DNA of 38,438 nt from an uncultured bacterium (GTDB taxonomy: Bacteria > Patescibacteriota > Minisyncoccia > Phycocordibacterales > UBA9973): NCBI GenBank assembly GCA_937895515.1, contig CALAYS010000170.1:1-38438 (forward strand). The letters are read 5' to 3'. Shown piece after piece: positions 22,417 through 33,361 of the stretch. The notes beneath the pieces were generated by a model. The model worked only from the letters and a program-made list of their open reading frames with translations, made no database searches and was not told where the DNA came from. Both the position numbers and the translations under genes were made by a program. Each line of letters begins with the position of its first letter. The first letter of the stretch is position 1.

Positions 22417-23802
22417 TTACTTTACAAGTGGTTTAGCGTTTTTAAATCCAGACCCAAATAAGAATTGAACCAGCTTCCCTTCTTTACCAAGCGAAATTGA
22501 ACGGAAGAATGTTCGACTAATTGTATAAGCTACAAAAAGTGAAATCAAAGTTCCAAGGAAAAAAGTAAAAGCAAAACTTTTAATTAAAGCTGTACCTGTA
22601 GCGTACAGAATAAAAGCAGTAATAAGACTTGAAAAGTTTGAATCCCGAACTGAATTCCAAGCCCGAGAGAACCCGGCATTTAGTCCATCACGAATAGTTC
22701 CGCCATGAGCGACTTCTTCTTTCATTCTTTCAAATACAAGAATATTTGCGTCCACCGCAATACCAATAGAAATTACAAACCCGGCTATACCAGCTGCAGT
22801 TAATGTAATTGGCCATAATTTAAATACAGCTAACATTATAGCTACATAAATAGCTAAATTAACTACTGCAATAACACCTGGTAATCGGTACCAAACTATC
22901 ATACATAGTGCAACAAGTAGAAATCCAATTATTCCAGCCATTACCCCAGCAGTTGTTGCGGCAGATCCCAAAGTTGCTCCAATATTAGAAGTTGAAACAA
23001 GTTCAATTGGTACTGGAAGTGCTCCAGAATTAAGACGATTCTTTAAATCACGAGCTTCTTTAATTGTAAAGTTTCCACTAATTACAGCTTGTCCACCAGT
23101 AATTTCTTCATTAACATTTGGAGCTGAGATTATTGCCCCGTCAAGATAAATTGCAATTGTTTTACCAACATTTTCTTTTGTGATTTTAGCAAAAAGCTTT
23201 GAACCTTCATCATTAAAAGTTATAGAAACTGTTGGGCGACCAGTAGTAGTGTCAGTAGTATAGTCTGCTCGTTTTAAATAACGACCATCAAGACCAGATG
23301 AAACATATTGATCAAGACTGTTAAGATTAACTTGACCGTCAGCACCAACAGTAACTGGAATTGGGGCACCTTTAGGAAGTTCGGTTTTAAATTCAAGTGT
23401 TGGAGTTTGTCCAATCAATGCTACAGCTTGGGCAACATCAGTAATACCTGGAAGTTCTACAGTTAGACGCTCCTCATTACCATTACCAAAACTTGCAGCT
23501 TGAGTACGAACTACAGCTTCACTAACACCAAAACTATTAACGCGACGCTCGATAATTTCACGCAGTGATGACATTGAACTACCAACATCTTCTGCTGGAA
23601 TTTTTGAAACATCTGCACGATAAACTAGTTGTGTTCCACCAGATAGATCTAAACCTAATTTGAAATTATATTTAGACATCCAATGTGGAGCATTCACATG
23701 GTGTGGTATTTTATTAAGCTTTGGTTCTGAAGCGTAAAGAAAAAAACCAATACCAAATGATATTATTAAAATTAAAAGCACCATTATCCTTCGTTTCCAC
23801 AT
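22417..23802 (-). CDS. secD: Protein-export membrane protein SecD
   Basis: The 461-residue first gene of the secDF pair has an N-terminal span (about 6-24), then the P1 head (KFNLGLDLSGGTQLVYRAD region, seen as FKLGLDLSGGTQLVY). The large extracytoplasmic domain follows (LREIIERRVNSFGVSEAVV; GGQAVISGNFTIKEARDLKN). Five C-terminal spans carry GIAVDANILVFERMKEE. It is shorter than the E. coli protein (about 615) but normal for compact genomes. The promoter is probably the TATAAA box near 23845-23850. It faces the Bacteroidota-like gene divergently. Confidence 0.95.
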   Translation of the reverse strand: MWKRRIMVLLILIISFGIGFFLYASEPKLNKIPHHVNAPHWMSKYNFKLGLDLSGGTQLVYRADVSKIPAEDVGSSMSSLREIIERRVNSFGVSEAVVRTQAASFGNGNEERLTVELPGITDVAQAVALIGQTPTLEFKTELPKGAPIPVTVGADGQVNLNSLDQYVSSGLDGRYLKRADYTTDTTTGRPTVSITFNDEGSKLFAKITKENVGKTIAIYLDGAIISAPNVNEEITGGQAVISGNFTIKEARDLKNRLNSGALPVPIELVSTSNIGATLGSAATTAGVMAGIIGFLLVALCMIVWYRLPGVIAVVNLAIYVAIMLAVFKLWPITLTAAGIAGFVISIGIAVDANILVFERMKEEVAHGGTIRDGLNAGFSRAWNSVRDSNFSSLITAFILYATGTALIKSFAFTFFLGTLISLFVAYTISRTFFRSISLGKEGKLVQFLFGSGFKNAKPLVK

Positions 23803-23903
23803 ATATAAATTAAGACTTTTCTGTAAATCTATTAGTTAATAACTTTTATAGCTTACCATAATTCCCCCTTAAAATCTACCTAAATTTAAATCTTTTTAGA
23901 CTC

Positions 23904-23932
23904 TTGATTTTTATATTAATCTATGCTATAAT
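23904..23932 (+). promoter_or_regulatory. Complete promoter of the Bacteroidota-like barrel gene
   Basis: TTGATT (23904-23909), a 17-bp spacer, then TGC and TATAAT (23927-23932). The leader is about 17-23 nt. Confidence 0.75.
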
Positions 23933-23955
23933 ATAAAAAAATAAACCACTAATAA

Positions 23956-24447
23956 ATGAAAAAAATTATAGCAATTTCAACCGTACTTTTATGTTTTTTC
24001 AGTCAAAAAGCGATGTCACAAAATGATTCTTTAATATCTAATGGACCATTGGTGGTGAAAAAAGATACATTAAAGATAAGAGTTGGATTCACACTGGTTC
24101 CACAAGGCTCAATGAGTCTTGAAAACCCGGGGAAATTCACCACCTACACAAACGTGTTTGGTGGGGTGACCACGATCAAAGGAAAGTGGTTCAATACCAC
24201 TTTCTACAGTATGACCTTTAACCAGGTTGGTACTGCTGTGGGATATTACTTCACTCCAGATTTCCTAATGTATATAGTTGGTTGTAAAACCACTATTGTA
24301 AATAAGGATTATGTAGGACTTGGGGTCGGTACCCCACTTGCAAATGGCCGAGCAACTGGGTTCGCTGAGTTTGGATCCGGAACTAAAAACTTTAAACCGG
24401 GTTTATACGTGGGAATGTTTATCCCATTTACCCGAAAAATTAAATAA
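23956..24447 (+). CDS. Exported protein, Bacteroidota-like, possible outer-membrane beta-barrel
   Basis: The protein has 163 residues. The signal peptide (MKKIIAISTVLLCFFSQ to AMSQ, about 22) ends in the SQ/AQ pattern usual for Bacteroidota. The mature part is rich in alternating aromatic and small residues in short strand-like segments (KIRVGFTLVPQG, TAVGYYFTPDFLMYIVG, YVGLGVGTPLANG, GLYVGMFIPFTRK). It ends near an aromatic-containing strand, as small barrels do. I recognise no named family. Codons here use more G and C at third positions than neighbouring genes. It has its own promoter and terminator and is divergent from secD, so it looks like an independently acquired unit. A monoderm-like host would have no outer membrane for it. 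Confidence 0.65.
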   Translation: MKKIIAISTVLLCFFSQKAMSQNDSLISNGPLVVKKDTLKIRVGFTLVPQGSMSLENPGKFTTYTNVFGGVTTIKGKWFNTTFYSMTFNQVGTAVGYYFTPDFLMYIVGCKTTIVNKDYVGLGVGTPLANGRATGFAEFGSGTKNFKPGLYVGMFIPFTRKIK

Positions 24448-24468
24448 AGCTACATTGGCAGTGGCGAC

Positions 24469-24509
24469 AACAGGAGATAATCTTAACAGATGATTCTCCT
24501 GTTTTTTTT
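24469..24509 (+). terminator. Terminator of the barrel-like gene
   Basis: AACAGGAGA pairs with TCTCCTGTT, with further pairing inside the loop, and is followed by a run of T. Confidence 0.85.
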
Positions 24510-24524
24510 ATTTTAATTTTTAAA

Positions 24525-25085
24525 TTATTCTATACCTAAAAATTTCTTTTTAAACCATGGGCGGAAAATCTTGATTATAAAATATGAACTAGCAATACCA
24601 ATAATATAACCAACGGCAACATCTATTGGATAATGAACCCCGGCAATTATACGAGCAAGCCCAATTGCAATTGCAGATATTAAAAACCACCAACCACGCT
24701 TTTTATGATAAAAGAACATTGCAAGTGCTAATGAAGCAAAAAAAGTAGCATGCCCAGACGGAAAAGAATTATACCCTCCATGAACAAAAAGTGGTGTTAC
24801 CCCTGAAAGAAATGGTCTTGGAATATGTAAACTATATTTAATAATATAAGTAATTCCCATAGCAAGCACTACACTTGCCCCAACCCAAAAGCCTTCAGTA
24901 ATGGCTTTTTTAATATTTCGAAAAGGACTTAGGTCTGGAGACTGGGCTACGAATTCTCGATACATCAAAAGAACAGCATAGGCAATAACAATATATTGAA
25001 AATATTTAGCAATAACAATTACCAACGCATCAAATACTGCCCACTTACCTGCAAAACTATGTAAAAATATAAAAAGTTTAGACAT
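24525..25085 (-). CDS. PAP2-family membrane phosphatase
   Basis: The protein has 186 residues and about five spans. The three-part PAP2 signature is complete: KYSLHIPRP, then FPSGHATFFASL, then ARIIAGVHYPIDV, including the catalytic His residues. Members of this size often dephosphorylate undecaprenyl pyrophosphate or other lipid phosphates, which would fit recycling of the peptidoglycan carrier. The substrate is inferred only. It is last in the operon behind rodA and folD, 1 bp after folD. Confidence 0.88.
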   Translation of the reverse strand: MSKLFIFLHSFAGKWAVFDALVIVIAKYFQYIVIAYAVLLMYREFVAQSPDLSPFRNIKKAITEGFWVGASVVLAMGITYIIKYSLHIPRPFLSGVTPLFVHGGYNSFPSGHATFFASLALAMFFYHKKRGWWFLISAIAIGLARIIAGVHYPIDVAVGYIIGIASSYFIIKIFRPWFKKKFLGIE

Positions 25086-25086
25086 A

Positions 25087-25974
25087 TTATTTGTTTATTA
25101 AATTATTCTTATTCTCTGCATTAATTAATACATTTTCCATTAAACACGCCACTGTTACAGGACCAACACCACCTGGGGTTGGGGTTACAAAGCTGGCTTT
25201 ATCTTTTATGCTTTCAAAATCAATATCCCCGACTAAAGTATTCCCTACTTCTAATGTCCCAGCATCAATTACAATAACCCCGTCTTTAACTTGATCCCCT
25301 GTAATTATTTTAGGGCTACCTACAGCTGAAATTACAACATCGGCTTGTTTTAAGATTTGTTCTTTTGTAGATAATGGCGTATCAATATTAATTGTTTTTA
25401 TTTCCCAACCAAAATCCAATAATGTTGATTGTGATTTTAATAAATGTGTAATTGGTTTACCTACAAGACGGCCTTGGCCAACAATTGCAAAATTTTTTAT
25501 TCCACTAACTTGCGGGTTATCATTTAAAGCTTGGTTTAAAATTTTATTAACCGCATTAACTGTGGGTAATATACCCATACCATTGTGGTTTAACGTAGAA
25601 TAAAAATTATCTGAATATTCAAATGACAAACCATCAACATCTAAAGAAACAGGGACAGCATTTAAAACATCTTGTGTATTAATATGATCTGGTAATGGTA
25701 ATTGAATGATTATTCCGCAAATATTTGGCCTTAATGAAATTTCTTTTATTTTATTAATAACATCTAAAGTTGTGCTAGATACTGGCAAAACCCCAGAGAT
25801 AAAATCTATCCCCAGACTTTCGGCAATATTTTTTTTCATATTTACATAACGCACCGATGGGCCATCAGAACCAACCAAAATATCAGAAAATTCTGGAACA
25901 AAATCTAAAGAACTGATTTTATTTTTTAAATCATCAAGTATCTTTTGGCTAAATTCTTTTCCGTTAAAAATCAT
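25087..25974 (-). CDS. folD: Bifunctional methylenetetrahydrofolate dehydrogenase/cyclohydrolase
   Basis: The 295-residue FolD interconverts 5,10-methylene-, methenyl- and 10-formyl-tetrahydrofolate. The active-site YVNMKKN (Tyr and Lys) lies near residue 60. GIIIQLPLP and DVDGLS follow, then the NADP-binding loop GQGRLVGKPITHLL, SAVGSPKII and VIDAGT. The family end VTPTPGGVGPVTVACLMENV is present. The usual PCTP segment before the NADP domain reads LPTVNAV. The start overlaps the rodA stop by 11 bp, so translation is probably coupled. Confidence 0.94.
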   Translation of the reverse strand: MIFNGKEFSQKILDDLKNKISSLDFVPEFSDILVGSDGPSVRYVNMKKNIAESLGIDFISGVLPVSSTTLDVINKIKEISLRPNICGIIIQLPLPDHINTQDVLNAVPVSLDVDGLSFEYSDNFYSTLNHNGMGILPTVNAVNKILNQALNDNPQVSGIKNFAIVGQGRLVGKPITHLLKSQSTLLDFGWEIKTINIDTPLSTKEQILKQADVVISAVGSPKIITGDQVKDGVIVIDAGTLEVGNTLVGDIDFESIKDKASFVTPTPGGVGPVTVACLMENVLINAENKNNLINK

Positions 25975-27118
25975 ATCTTTTTTCTATTCCTAAAAATTCA
26001 TTTTTTACATCATCTCGATGAAATGTTCGACTATATTTACGCATTGCTTGGAGTATTCCCAATCCTAAAAATGAAGCCACAAGGTGTGATCCACCATAGC
26101 TCATAAATGGCAAGGTAATTCCAGTTACTGGCATTATACCCATATTCATTCCAATGTTAATAACAATATGACTTAAAAACATTAAAGCCAGTCCAATACC
26201 AAAAAGGATTTCAAAATTACTAGACCCATAAAGTGCACTCATTAAAATCCGCGTTATTAGAATACCATAAAGAATTAAAAGTATTATAACCCCGATAAAG
26301 CCCCATTCTTCAGCAAAAGCAGCAAAAATAAAGTCGGTTTGATATTCGGGCAGGAATTTTAAACGCGATTGTGTACCAAACCCAAGACCTTTACCAATAA
26401 CTTGCCCTGACCCAACAGCAATAGTTGACTGGAGCACATTATAGCCTGATCCATGAATATCCGAGAGAGGGTTTAAGAAATTATTTATACGTTGTTTTTG
26501 ATAAGTAGCAAAAACAAATGAATACAAAATCACCAAAACAACAACGCCCGCGCTAGTTAAAATTAAAATATGTTTTTTAGAAAGCCCCGAGGCTAATATC
26601 ATCCCAAACCAAATACTTAACAAAATCATGGCACTACCAAAGTCTGGTTGCAAAACAACTAAAAAAAATGGAATAAACATATACATTCCCGAAACAATGA
26701 TATGTCTTATATGTGCAATTTCAACATGCCGACGAGAAAAATATTTTGCTAAAATTAAAATCAAAATAACCTTCATTAAATCCACAGGCTGAAAACCAAA
26801 GATTCCAACTTTGAACCATGATTGCGCTCCATGGGTTAAATGCCCAAAAATAAAAAGTAAAACCAATAGAAAAATAGTTATTCCATAGATACTTAAAACA
26901 ACACTTGATTTACGAAAAAATCTCGGGTCAATAATACTGGCTGTAAAAAATACACAAAACCCGACTAAAATTGAAATTAATTGTTTATGAAAAAATACAC
27001 TATTCCCTGCTAATGGCCAAAGAGCCCCAAGTCCTGCAGCAAGGATTGGCAGTAATGTTAAAACCAAAACCCAATCTATATTTTTAAAAACAGATTTTAA
27101 AGTAAAATTATTGTACAT
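25964..27118 (-). CDS. rodA: RodA/FtsW-type SEDS glycan polymerase
   Basis: The 384-residue polytopic membrane protein has about ten spans. SEDS proteins polymerise lipid II glycan strands, RodA for elongation and FtsW for division. The hallmark segments are visible: GAQSWFKVGIFGFQPVDLMK, VLQPDFGSAMILL, INNFLNPLSDIHGSGYNVLQ, and the FLPEYQTDFIFAAFAEEWGF loop, then GGSHLVASFLGLGIL. GSGYNVLQSTIAVGSGQV and LPEYQTDF favour RodA over FtsW. It overlaps its upstream neighbour by 11 bp and folD by 11 bp. Confidence 0.9.
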   Translation of the reverse strand: MYNNFTLKSVFKNIDWVLVLTLLPILAAGLGALWPLAGNSVFFHKQLISILVGFCVFFTASIIDPRFFRKSSVVLSIYGITIFLLVLLFIFGHLTHGAQSWFKVGIFGFQPVDLMKVILILILAKYFSRRHVEIAHIRHIIVSGMYMFIPFFLVVLQPDFGSAMILLSIWFGMILASGLSKKHILILTSAGVVVLVILYSFVFATYQKQRINNFLNPLSDIHGSGYNVLQSTIAVGSGQVIGKGLGFGTQSRLKFLPEYQTDFIFAAFAEEWGFIGVIILLILYGILITRILMSALYGSSNFEILFGIGLALMFLSHIVINIGMNMGIMPVTGITLPFMSYGGSHLVASFLGLGILQAMRKYSRTFHRDDVKNEFLGIEKRYDF

Positions 27119-27884
27119 AAGTAAAAGGATTTATACGTTTTACAAGCTCGTACCTTTTTGGGTCTTTTTTAAATTGATAAGGCCAAGAGAAAAATAGTAC
27201 TTGGTCAGACCGGGCCCCAAGAGCTGATCTAGTTTTACTAGCGGCAATTGGTTCATCATTTTCATCATATACCACAACGATATAATCCGATTCTTCTATA
27301 GAGCGAAGAGAGTTATTACTAATGTTTACAGTTAAACGCTCGGTATCCAGTACTGTATCGCGCTTCCATAAAGAAACATCAATAGGTAATGAATTACTAT
27401 TGAATTTTGTTTTTTCAAAATAAATTTGATTATCATCCCAGACAAACCGTACACGAGTTGGGGTACGCTGACCAGTACGAATTTGTGGTTCAAAAACCGC
27501 AAAAGAACTAGCTGGTGGAATAAAGGTACTGCCTTTTACTTCTTTGATAACTTTACCTGCTTCATCATAAAGTGTAAAAGTATAGCTAGCATTACGCGCG
27601 CCGGCAGATGGTGCTGTACTAGTTAGCATTGCTACAACATTATAAACATCTTCACTAACATAAAATACGCTTGCCCATTCTACGCGTGGCAAGGCAACAG
27701 TCTTAGGGCAATATAGCTGACATTGGCCGCCGCAATCTACCCCTGTTTCAAAACCATTTTGTTTTTTATCGGTGCAAGTTGGAGCCTTGAAAAGTATTGG
27801 ATACACAATTATAAAAACCACCAAAACAACCAAGAGTACAAATACCCCCAAATATGCTCCTTGTCTCCGACTCCGCCATGACAT
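27108..27884 (-). CDS. Membrane-anchored extracytoplasmic protein with a DCGG cysteine motif
   Basis: The protein has 258 residues. A basic N-terminus (MSWRSRRQG) and one span (about 12-31) are followed by CTDKKQNGFETGVDCGGQC and a further Cys. The motif resembles the 'NGxETxVDCGG-C-C' modules seen in many surface proteins. The rest (about 65-258) is beta-rich, probably two Ig-like sandwiches (YTFTLYDEAGKVIKEVKGST; RLTVNISNNSLRSIEESDYI). No catalytic residues are seen. It heads the operon that continues with rodA, folD and the PAP2 gene, so it may act in the envelope. Confidence 0.75.
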   Translation of the reverse strand: MSWRSRRQGAYLGVFVLLVVLVVFIIVYPILFKAPTCTDKKQNGFETGVDCGGQCQLYCPKTVALPRVEWASVFYVSEDVYNVVAMLTSTAPSAGARNASYTFTLYDEAGKVIKEVKGSTFIPPASSFAVFEPQIRTGQRTPTRVRFVWDDNQIYFEKTKFNSNSLPIDVSLWKRDTVLDTERLTVNISNNSLRSIEESDYIVVVYDENDEPIAASKTRSALGARSDQVLFFSWPYQFKKDPKRYELVKRINPFTYVQ

Positions 27885-27892
27885 ATAAAACT

Positions 27893-27901
27893 ATTTTACC
27901 A
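27893..27901 (-). promoter_or_regulatory. Promoter of the rodA operon, leaderless
   Basis: TGGTAAAAT reads leftward, 8 nt before the ATG at 27884. Confidence 0.6.
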
Positions 27902-27922
27902 TAAAGAAAATAAAATTGCTGT

Positions 27923-28003
27923 TAAAAAACTAAAACTATATTTTATGAGCTGTCCGAGGATCCACAGGCTGCGGACCGAATAAAATATAGTTTTAGTTTT
28001 TTA
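27923..28003. repeat. Long hairpin: 24-bp AT-rich stem with a GC-rich cap
   Basis: The arms 27923-27946 and 27980-28003 are perfect reverse complements (AT-rich, containing CTAAAACTATATTTTAT). The 33-nt loop is GC-rich, and GTCCG (27952) can pair with CGGAC (27972) inside it. It lies downstream of the 5S terminator and upstream of the rodA operon promoter. It could be a second rRNA terminator or an inserted palindromic element. Confidence 0.7.
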
Positions 28004-28010
28004 CTAAACA

Positions 28011-28042
28011 AAAAAATCACCTTATAAATAAGGTGATTTTTT
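28011..28042 (-). terminator. rRNA operon terminator
   Basis: AAAAAATCACCTTA pairs with TAAGGTGATTTTTT (14 bp, loop TAAA). It lies 20 bp past the 5S 3' end. Confidence 0.88.
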
Positions 28043-28061
28043 AGAATTTGGTTTAAGATCT

Positions 28062-28176
28062 CTGTTCTCCCGACTACCTACTTTCCCATCAAAATAGTAT
28101 CATCGGCACTACAATGTTTCACTTCTCTGTTCGGAATGGGAAGAGGTGGTTCCACTGCGTCAAATCAGGAGAACAG
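28062..28176 (-). rRNA. rrf: 5S ribosomal RNA
   Basis: About 115 nt. The ends CTGTTCTCC and GGAGAACAG pair. Conserved loop segments are present (GGAACCACCT, CCATTCCGAACAG, GTGAAACA, GATGGGAAAGTAGG). It follows the 23S by about 100 nt in the same transcript. Confidence 0.93.
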
Positions 28177-28278
28177 AAACCTCAAACAAACTACATATTG
28201 AATAAAATGCAAATTAGCGTTAACTAAATAAGGTAATAACTTTCAATTATCCGAAATCTCAAATCCAAAAAGTGGACT

Positions 28279-31298
<3,020 letters not shown>

Positions 31299-31640
31299 AC
31301 ACCACAAGGTATACTAGCTTACTAGTATACTCTTTTATTTCTTTTATATTTGAGGCAATACATTAATTATTCATTAATGCTTGCCCGGATTTTCTTACAG
31401 TTATTTTGTTACCTACATTCTGTGTGAGAAAAGACCCAATACATATGATGTCATATGTATAGGAAAATCACACAGAAATACTTGCATTATTCATTTATGT
31501 AGTTGTCAAAGTTCGTTTCTGTACCGATACAATTTAAACAAAATAAAAACCGCCGTGGCGGTGTGGGGCATTACTCCTAAATGAAGCAGTGTCCTAACCG
31601 CGAGCCATTGGAAAATAATTTCTTGTAAACATATCGATGG
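31299..31640 (-). ncRNA. 23S leader region with terminator-bounded short RNA and hairpins
   Basis: There is no protein gene here. From the promoter at 31645-31673 a transcript would run about 98 nt to ACCGC/GCGGT followed by TTTTTATTTT (31541-31562), a good intrinsic terminator before the 23S. The first part contains CGGTTAGGACACTGC, like a tRNA D-arm, but no full tRNA folds. Further on are CTGTGTGA paired with TCACACAG enclosing ATACATATGA/TCATATGTAT, a GCATTAAT/ATTAATGT stem, and GTATACTAG/CTAGTATAC (31309-31330) just before the mature 5' end. Some of these may be processing or antitermination elements. Confidence 0.5.
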
Positions 31641-31644
31641 GAAG

Positions 31645-31673
31645 AGTATATACCAAGCGTTTTAAAAAGTCAA
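31645..31673 (-). promoter_or_regulatory. Strong promoter of the 23S-5S unit
   Basis: TTGACT, an exact 17-bp spacer, then TATACT read leftward, with TGG just upstream of the -10. It is the best -35/-10 pair in the window, as expected for rRNA. Confidence 0.8.
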
Positions 31674-31757
31674 GCGTTTGCCCCATAGCTATTCCACCTC
31701 TCCCCTAATCCTTCTCTTTATTAAGAAAAGAGTGGTCAAAAGGCCAAGAGGGCTTAA

Positions 31758-31786
31758 AAAAACACCCTTAATCTAAGGGTGTTTTT
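31758..31786 (-). terminator. Terminator of the mechanosensitive-channel-like gene
   Basis: AAAAACACCCTTA pairs with TAAGGGTGTTTTT (13 bp, loop ATC), 16 bp after the stop codon. It insulates the rRNA promoter. Confidence 0.85.
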
Positions 31787-31802
31787 AGGGCTATATTTTA
31801 AT

Positions 31803-32495
31803 TTATTGTCGTGGGCGAAGTTCATCTTTTAAATGAGCCAAAGCATCATGTGCAAGATCTTTACCACCAAGACCAATAGCTATTGCTCCCCCTACAGCAA
31901 TCATACCAATGAATCCCATTAGGATTGTGTAGATGATTTGTTCGCCAATACCTAGTTCAGTTAAAGCAATCATTATTGCAAAAATCCAAATTATGTATTT
32001 TACAAAAACTCCAAGAGCAGTAGCTGATTTAATATTAACACTACGAGCAGCGGTTGTAGTTGCAACTTGTACACCACGAGCAACAACAACAGCAATAATA
32101 AGAGCAAGTCCTGCGTGAACTATTTTTGGAAGATATTCCAAAATACCAGATTTTAGAATTGATGTTGTTTCAGATAATCCAAGTGCTTCTAATGTTGGAA
32201 TTAAGAAAATTACAACTAAAGACCATCTAACGATTTCACCAATAATTTTACCAATTGAAAAGTGGATACCACTTTTAGCAAGTGAACCAGTTATCCCAGC
32301 TTGTTCGAAAAGATTTTCGAAACGTGTTTTTTTAGATAAAGCTTGAATTGCATTAGAAACAATTTTAGCAAAAGCCCAACCAATAAAAAAGAGAACTATT
32401 ATAAGTACAAGTTTTGGAACAAATTGGATAACTCCAACACTTACATTTAGAAGGGAGAGGCGAAACGCATCAGCCCATGTCATAAAAAGATCCAT
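31803..32495 (-). CDS. Mechanosensitive-channel-related membrane protein (TM-helix repeat type)
   Basis: The protein has 230 residues and about five spans. It repeats the 'conserved TM helix' unit of small-conductance mechanosensitive proteins: FVPKLVLIIVLFFIGWAFAK, then YLPKIVHAGLALIIAVVVAR. It ends with an MscS TM3-like pore segment (GGAIAIGLGGKDLAHDALAH). The cytoplasmic beta and C-terminal domains of true MscS are missing, so it may be a CmpX-like protein or a minimal channel. It is a single gene with an extended -10 promoter and a leader of about 50 nt. Confidence 0.8.
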   Translation of the reverse strand: MDLFMTWADAFRLSLLNVSVGVIQFVPKLVLIIVLFFIGWAFAKIVSNAIQALSKKTRFENLFEQAGITGSLAKSGIHFSIGKIIGEIVRWSLVVIFLIPTLEALGLSETTSILKSGILEYLPKIVHAGLALIIAVVVARGVQVATTTAARSVNIKSATALGVFVKYIIWIFAIMIALTELGIGEQIIYTILMGFIGMIAVGGAIAIGLGGKDLAHDALAHLKDELRPRQ

Positions 32496-32550
32496 ATGAA
32501 TAAAAAATGATTAATAAATCTGTTAACATGTTTCGACGATTAACAAATAT

Positions 32551-32559
32551 ATTATACCA
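32551..32559 (-). promoter_or_regulatory. Promoter of the channel-like gene
   Basis: TGGTATAAT reads leftward. Unlike most here, the leader before the ATG at 32495 is about 50 nt. Confidence 0.7.
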
Positions 32560-32571
32560 ATTCCTAAAGAA

Positions 32572-32595
32572 AATTGCTCTAAAAAAAGAGCAATT
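32572..32595 (-). terminator. Terminator of the HTH gene
   Basis: AATTGCTCT pairs with AGAGCAATT (9 bp), 10 bp after the stop codon at 32606. On the leftward strand it is followed by TTCTTT. Confidence 0.75.
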
Positions 32596-32605
32596 GTGGA
32601 TAACT

Positions 32606-33223
32606 TTAATTTATACTTCTACGGGTTGATATAGGCAATACATCAATAAGTCTTTCATGGGGATAGTCCAGCACATCTGCAATTAATTTATCATACATAT
32701 TCATTCTATATATAAAGTCATCTGTATCAAAAACAGCATAAGCTAATTCGCGACCAATTTCGGCTTCAATTTCACGAATTGCACGGTCAACTTTTTTACT
32801 TTCGATATCTTTACCAACAATTAAAATATCTAATTGGCCTTCGGTTACGCCAGTTAAAATTCCAGACAAAACTAAAAGTTTTAATTTGCCAGTTGCCTTC
32901 ATTTTTTTCAAAAGTGCTTGGCGGTTAAGAGTACTGTTTTCTAATATCAAATCTGCTAAAGTTTTTTTATGAGAAAAAGATGGATTCAAAATAACAGCTT
33001 TGGTTTTCTTAACACCACCACGAGAATTAGTAACGGATAATACAGCATCTTTTATTAGACCAGCTTTTTTAAGTTGCAAAAGTTCACGACGCAATATAGC
33101 AAGAGAAATTTTAGAACGAATTGATAATTCTTTAACAGTAAATTTAGTTTCAGGATTCATTAAAAAATGCCGCATTAATTTTACACGTGCAAATGACCCA
33201 AATAGTATACCTAGAGTTTCCAT
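32606..33223 (-). CDS. Winged-helix protein with degenerate nucleotidyltransferase-like domain
   Basis: The protein has 205 residues. The N-terminal half (about 1-80) is a winged helix-turn-helix (LGILFGSFARVKLMRHFLMN, KFTVKELSIRSKISLAILRR, ELLQLKKAGLI). The C-terminal half (about 110-190) resembles the MNT/Pol-beta nucleotidyltransferase fold (KLLVLSGILTGVTEGQLDIL, IVG). The catalytic Gly-Ser pair and the second Asp of the DxD pair are absent, so it is probably inactive and perhaps ligand-sensing. Such HTH-NTase fusions recur in CPR and archaea. It may regulate the nearby rplJL genes or something distant. No target is evident. Confidence 0.72.
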   Translation of the reverse strand: METLGILFGSFARVKLMRHFLMNPETKFTVKELSIRSKISLAILRRELLQLKKAGLIKDAVLSVTNSRGGVKKTKAVILNPSFSHKKTLADLILENSTLNRQALLKKMKATGKLKLLVLSGILTGVTEGQLDILIVGKDIESKKVDRAIREIEAEIGRELAYAVFDTDDFIYRMNMYDKLIADVLDYPHERLIDVLPISTRRSIN

Positions 33224-33231
33224 ATGGTTTT

Positions 33232-33240
33232 ATATTACCA
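33232..33240 (-). promoter_or_regulatory. Promoter of the HTH gene, leaderless
   Basis: TGGTAATAT reads leftward, 8 nt before the ATG at 33223. Confidence 0.5.
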
Positions 33241-33283
33241 TATATCCCCCAGCCTTTCCATAGCCTGAGTAAGCCTTTTACAC

Positions 33284-33323
33284 AAACAAAAAAGAACCCG
33301 ATAGAGAGGGTTCTTTTTTGTTT
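33284..33323 (-). terminator. rplJL terminator
   Basis: AAACAAAAAAGAACCC pairs with GGGTTCTTTTTTGTTT (16 bp), about 40 bp after rplL. It is strong and T-rich. Confidence 0.9.
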
Positions 33324-33361
33324 ACTTAGTAGTTGGACTACCAAGTTCAGCACCTACGCAA

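Noticed and set aside
31563..31620. tRNA-like segment upstream of the 23S
   Set aside because: Only a D-arm-like stretch is seen. The anticodon stem has a mismatch and a 6-nt loop, and no acceptor or T-arm pairs.
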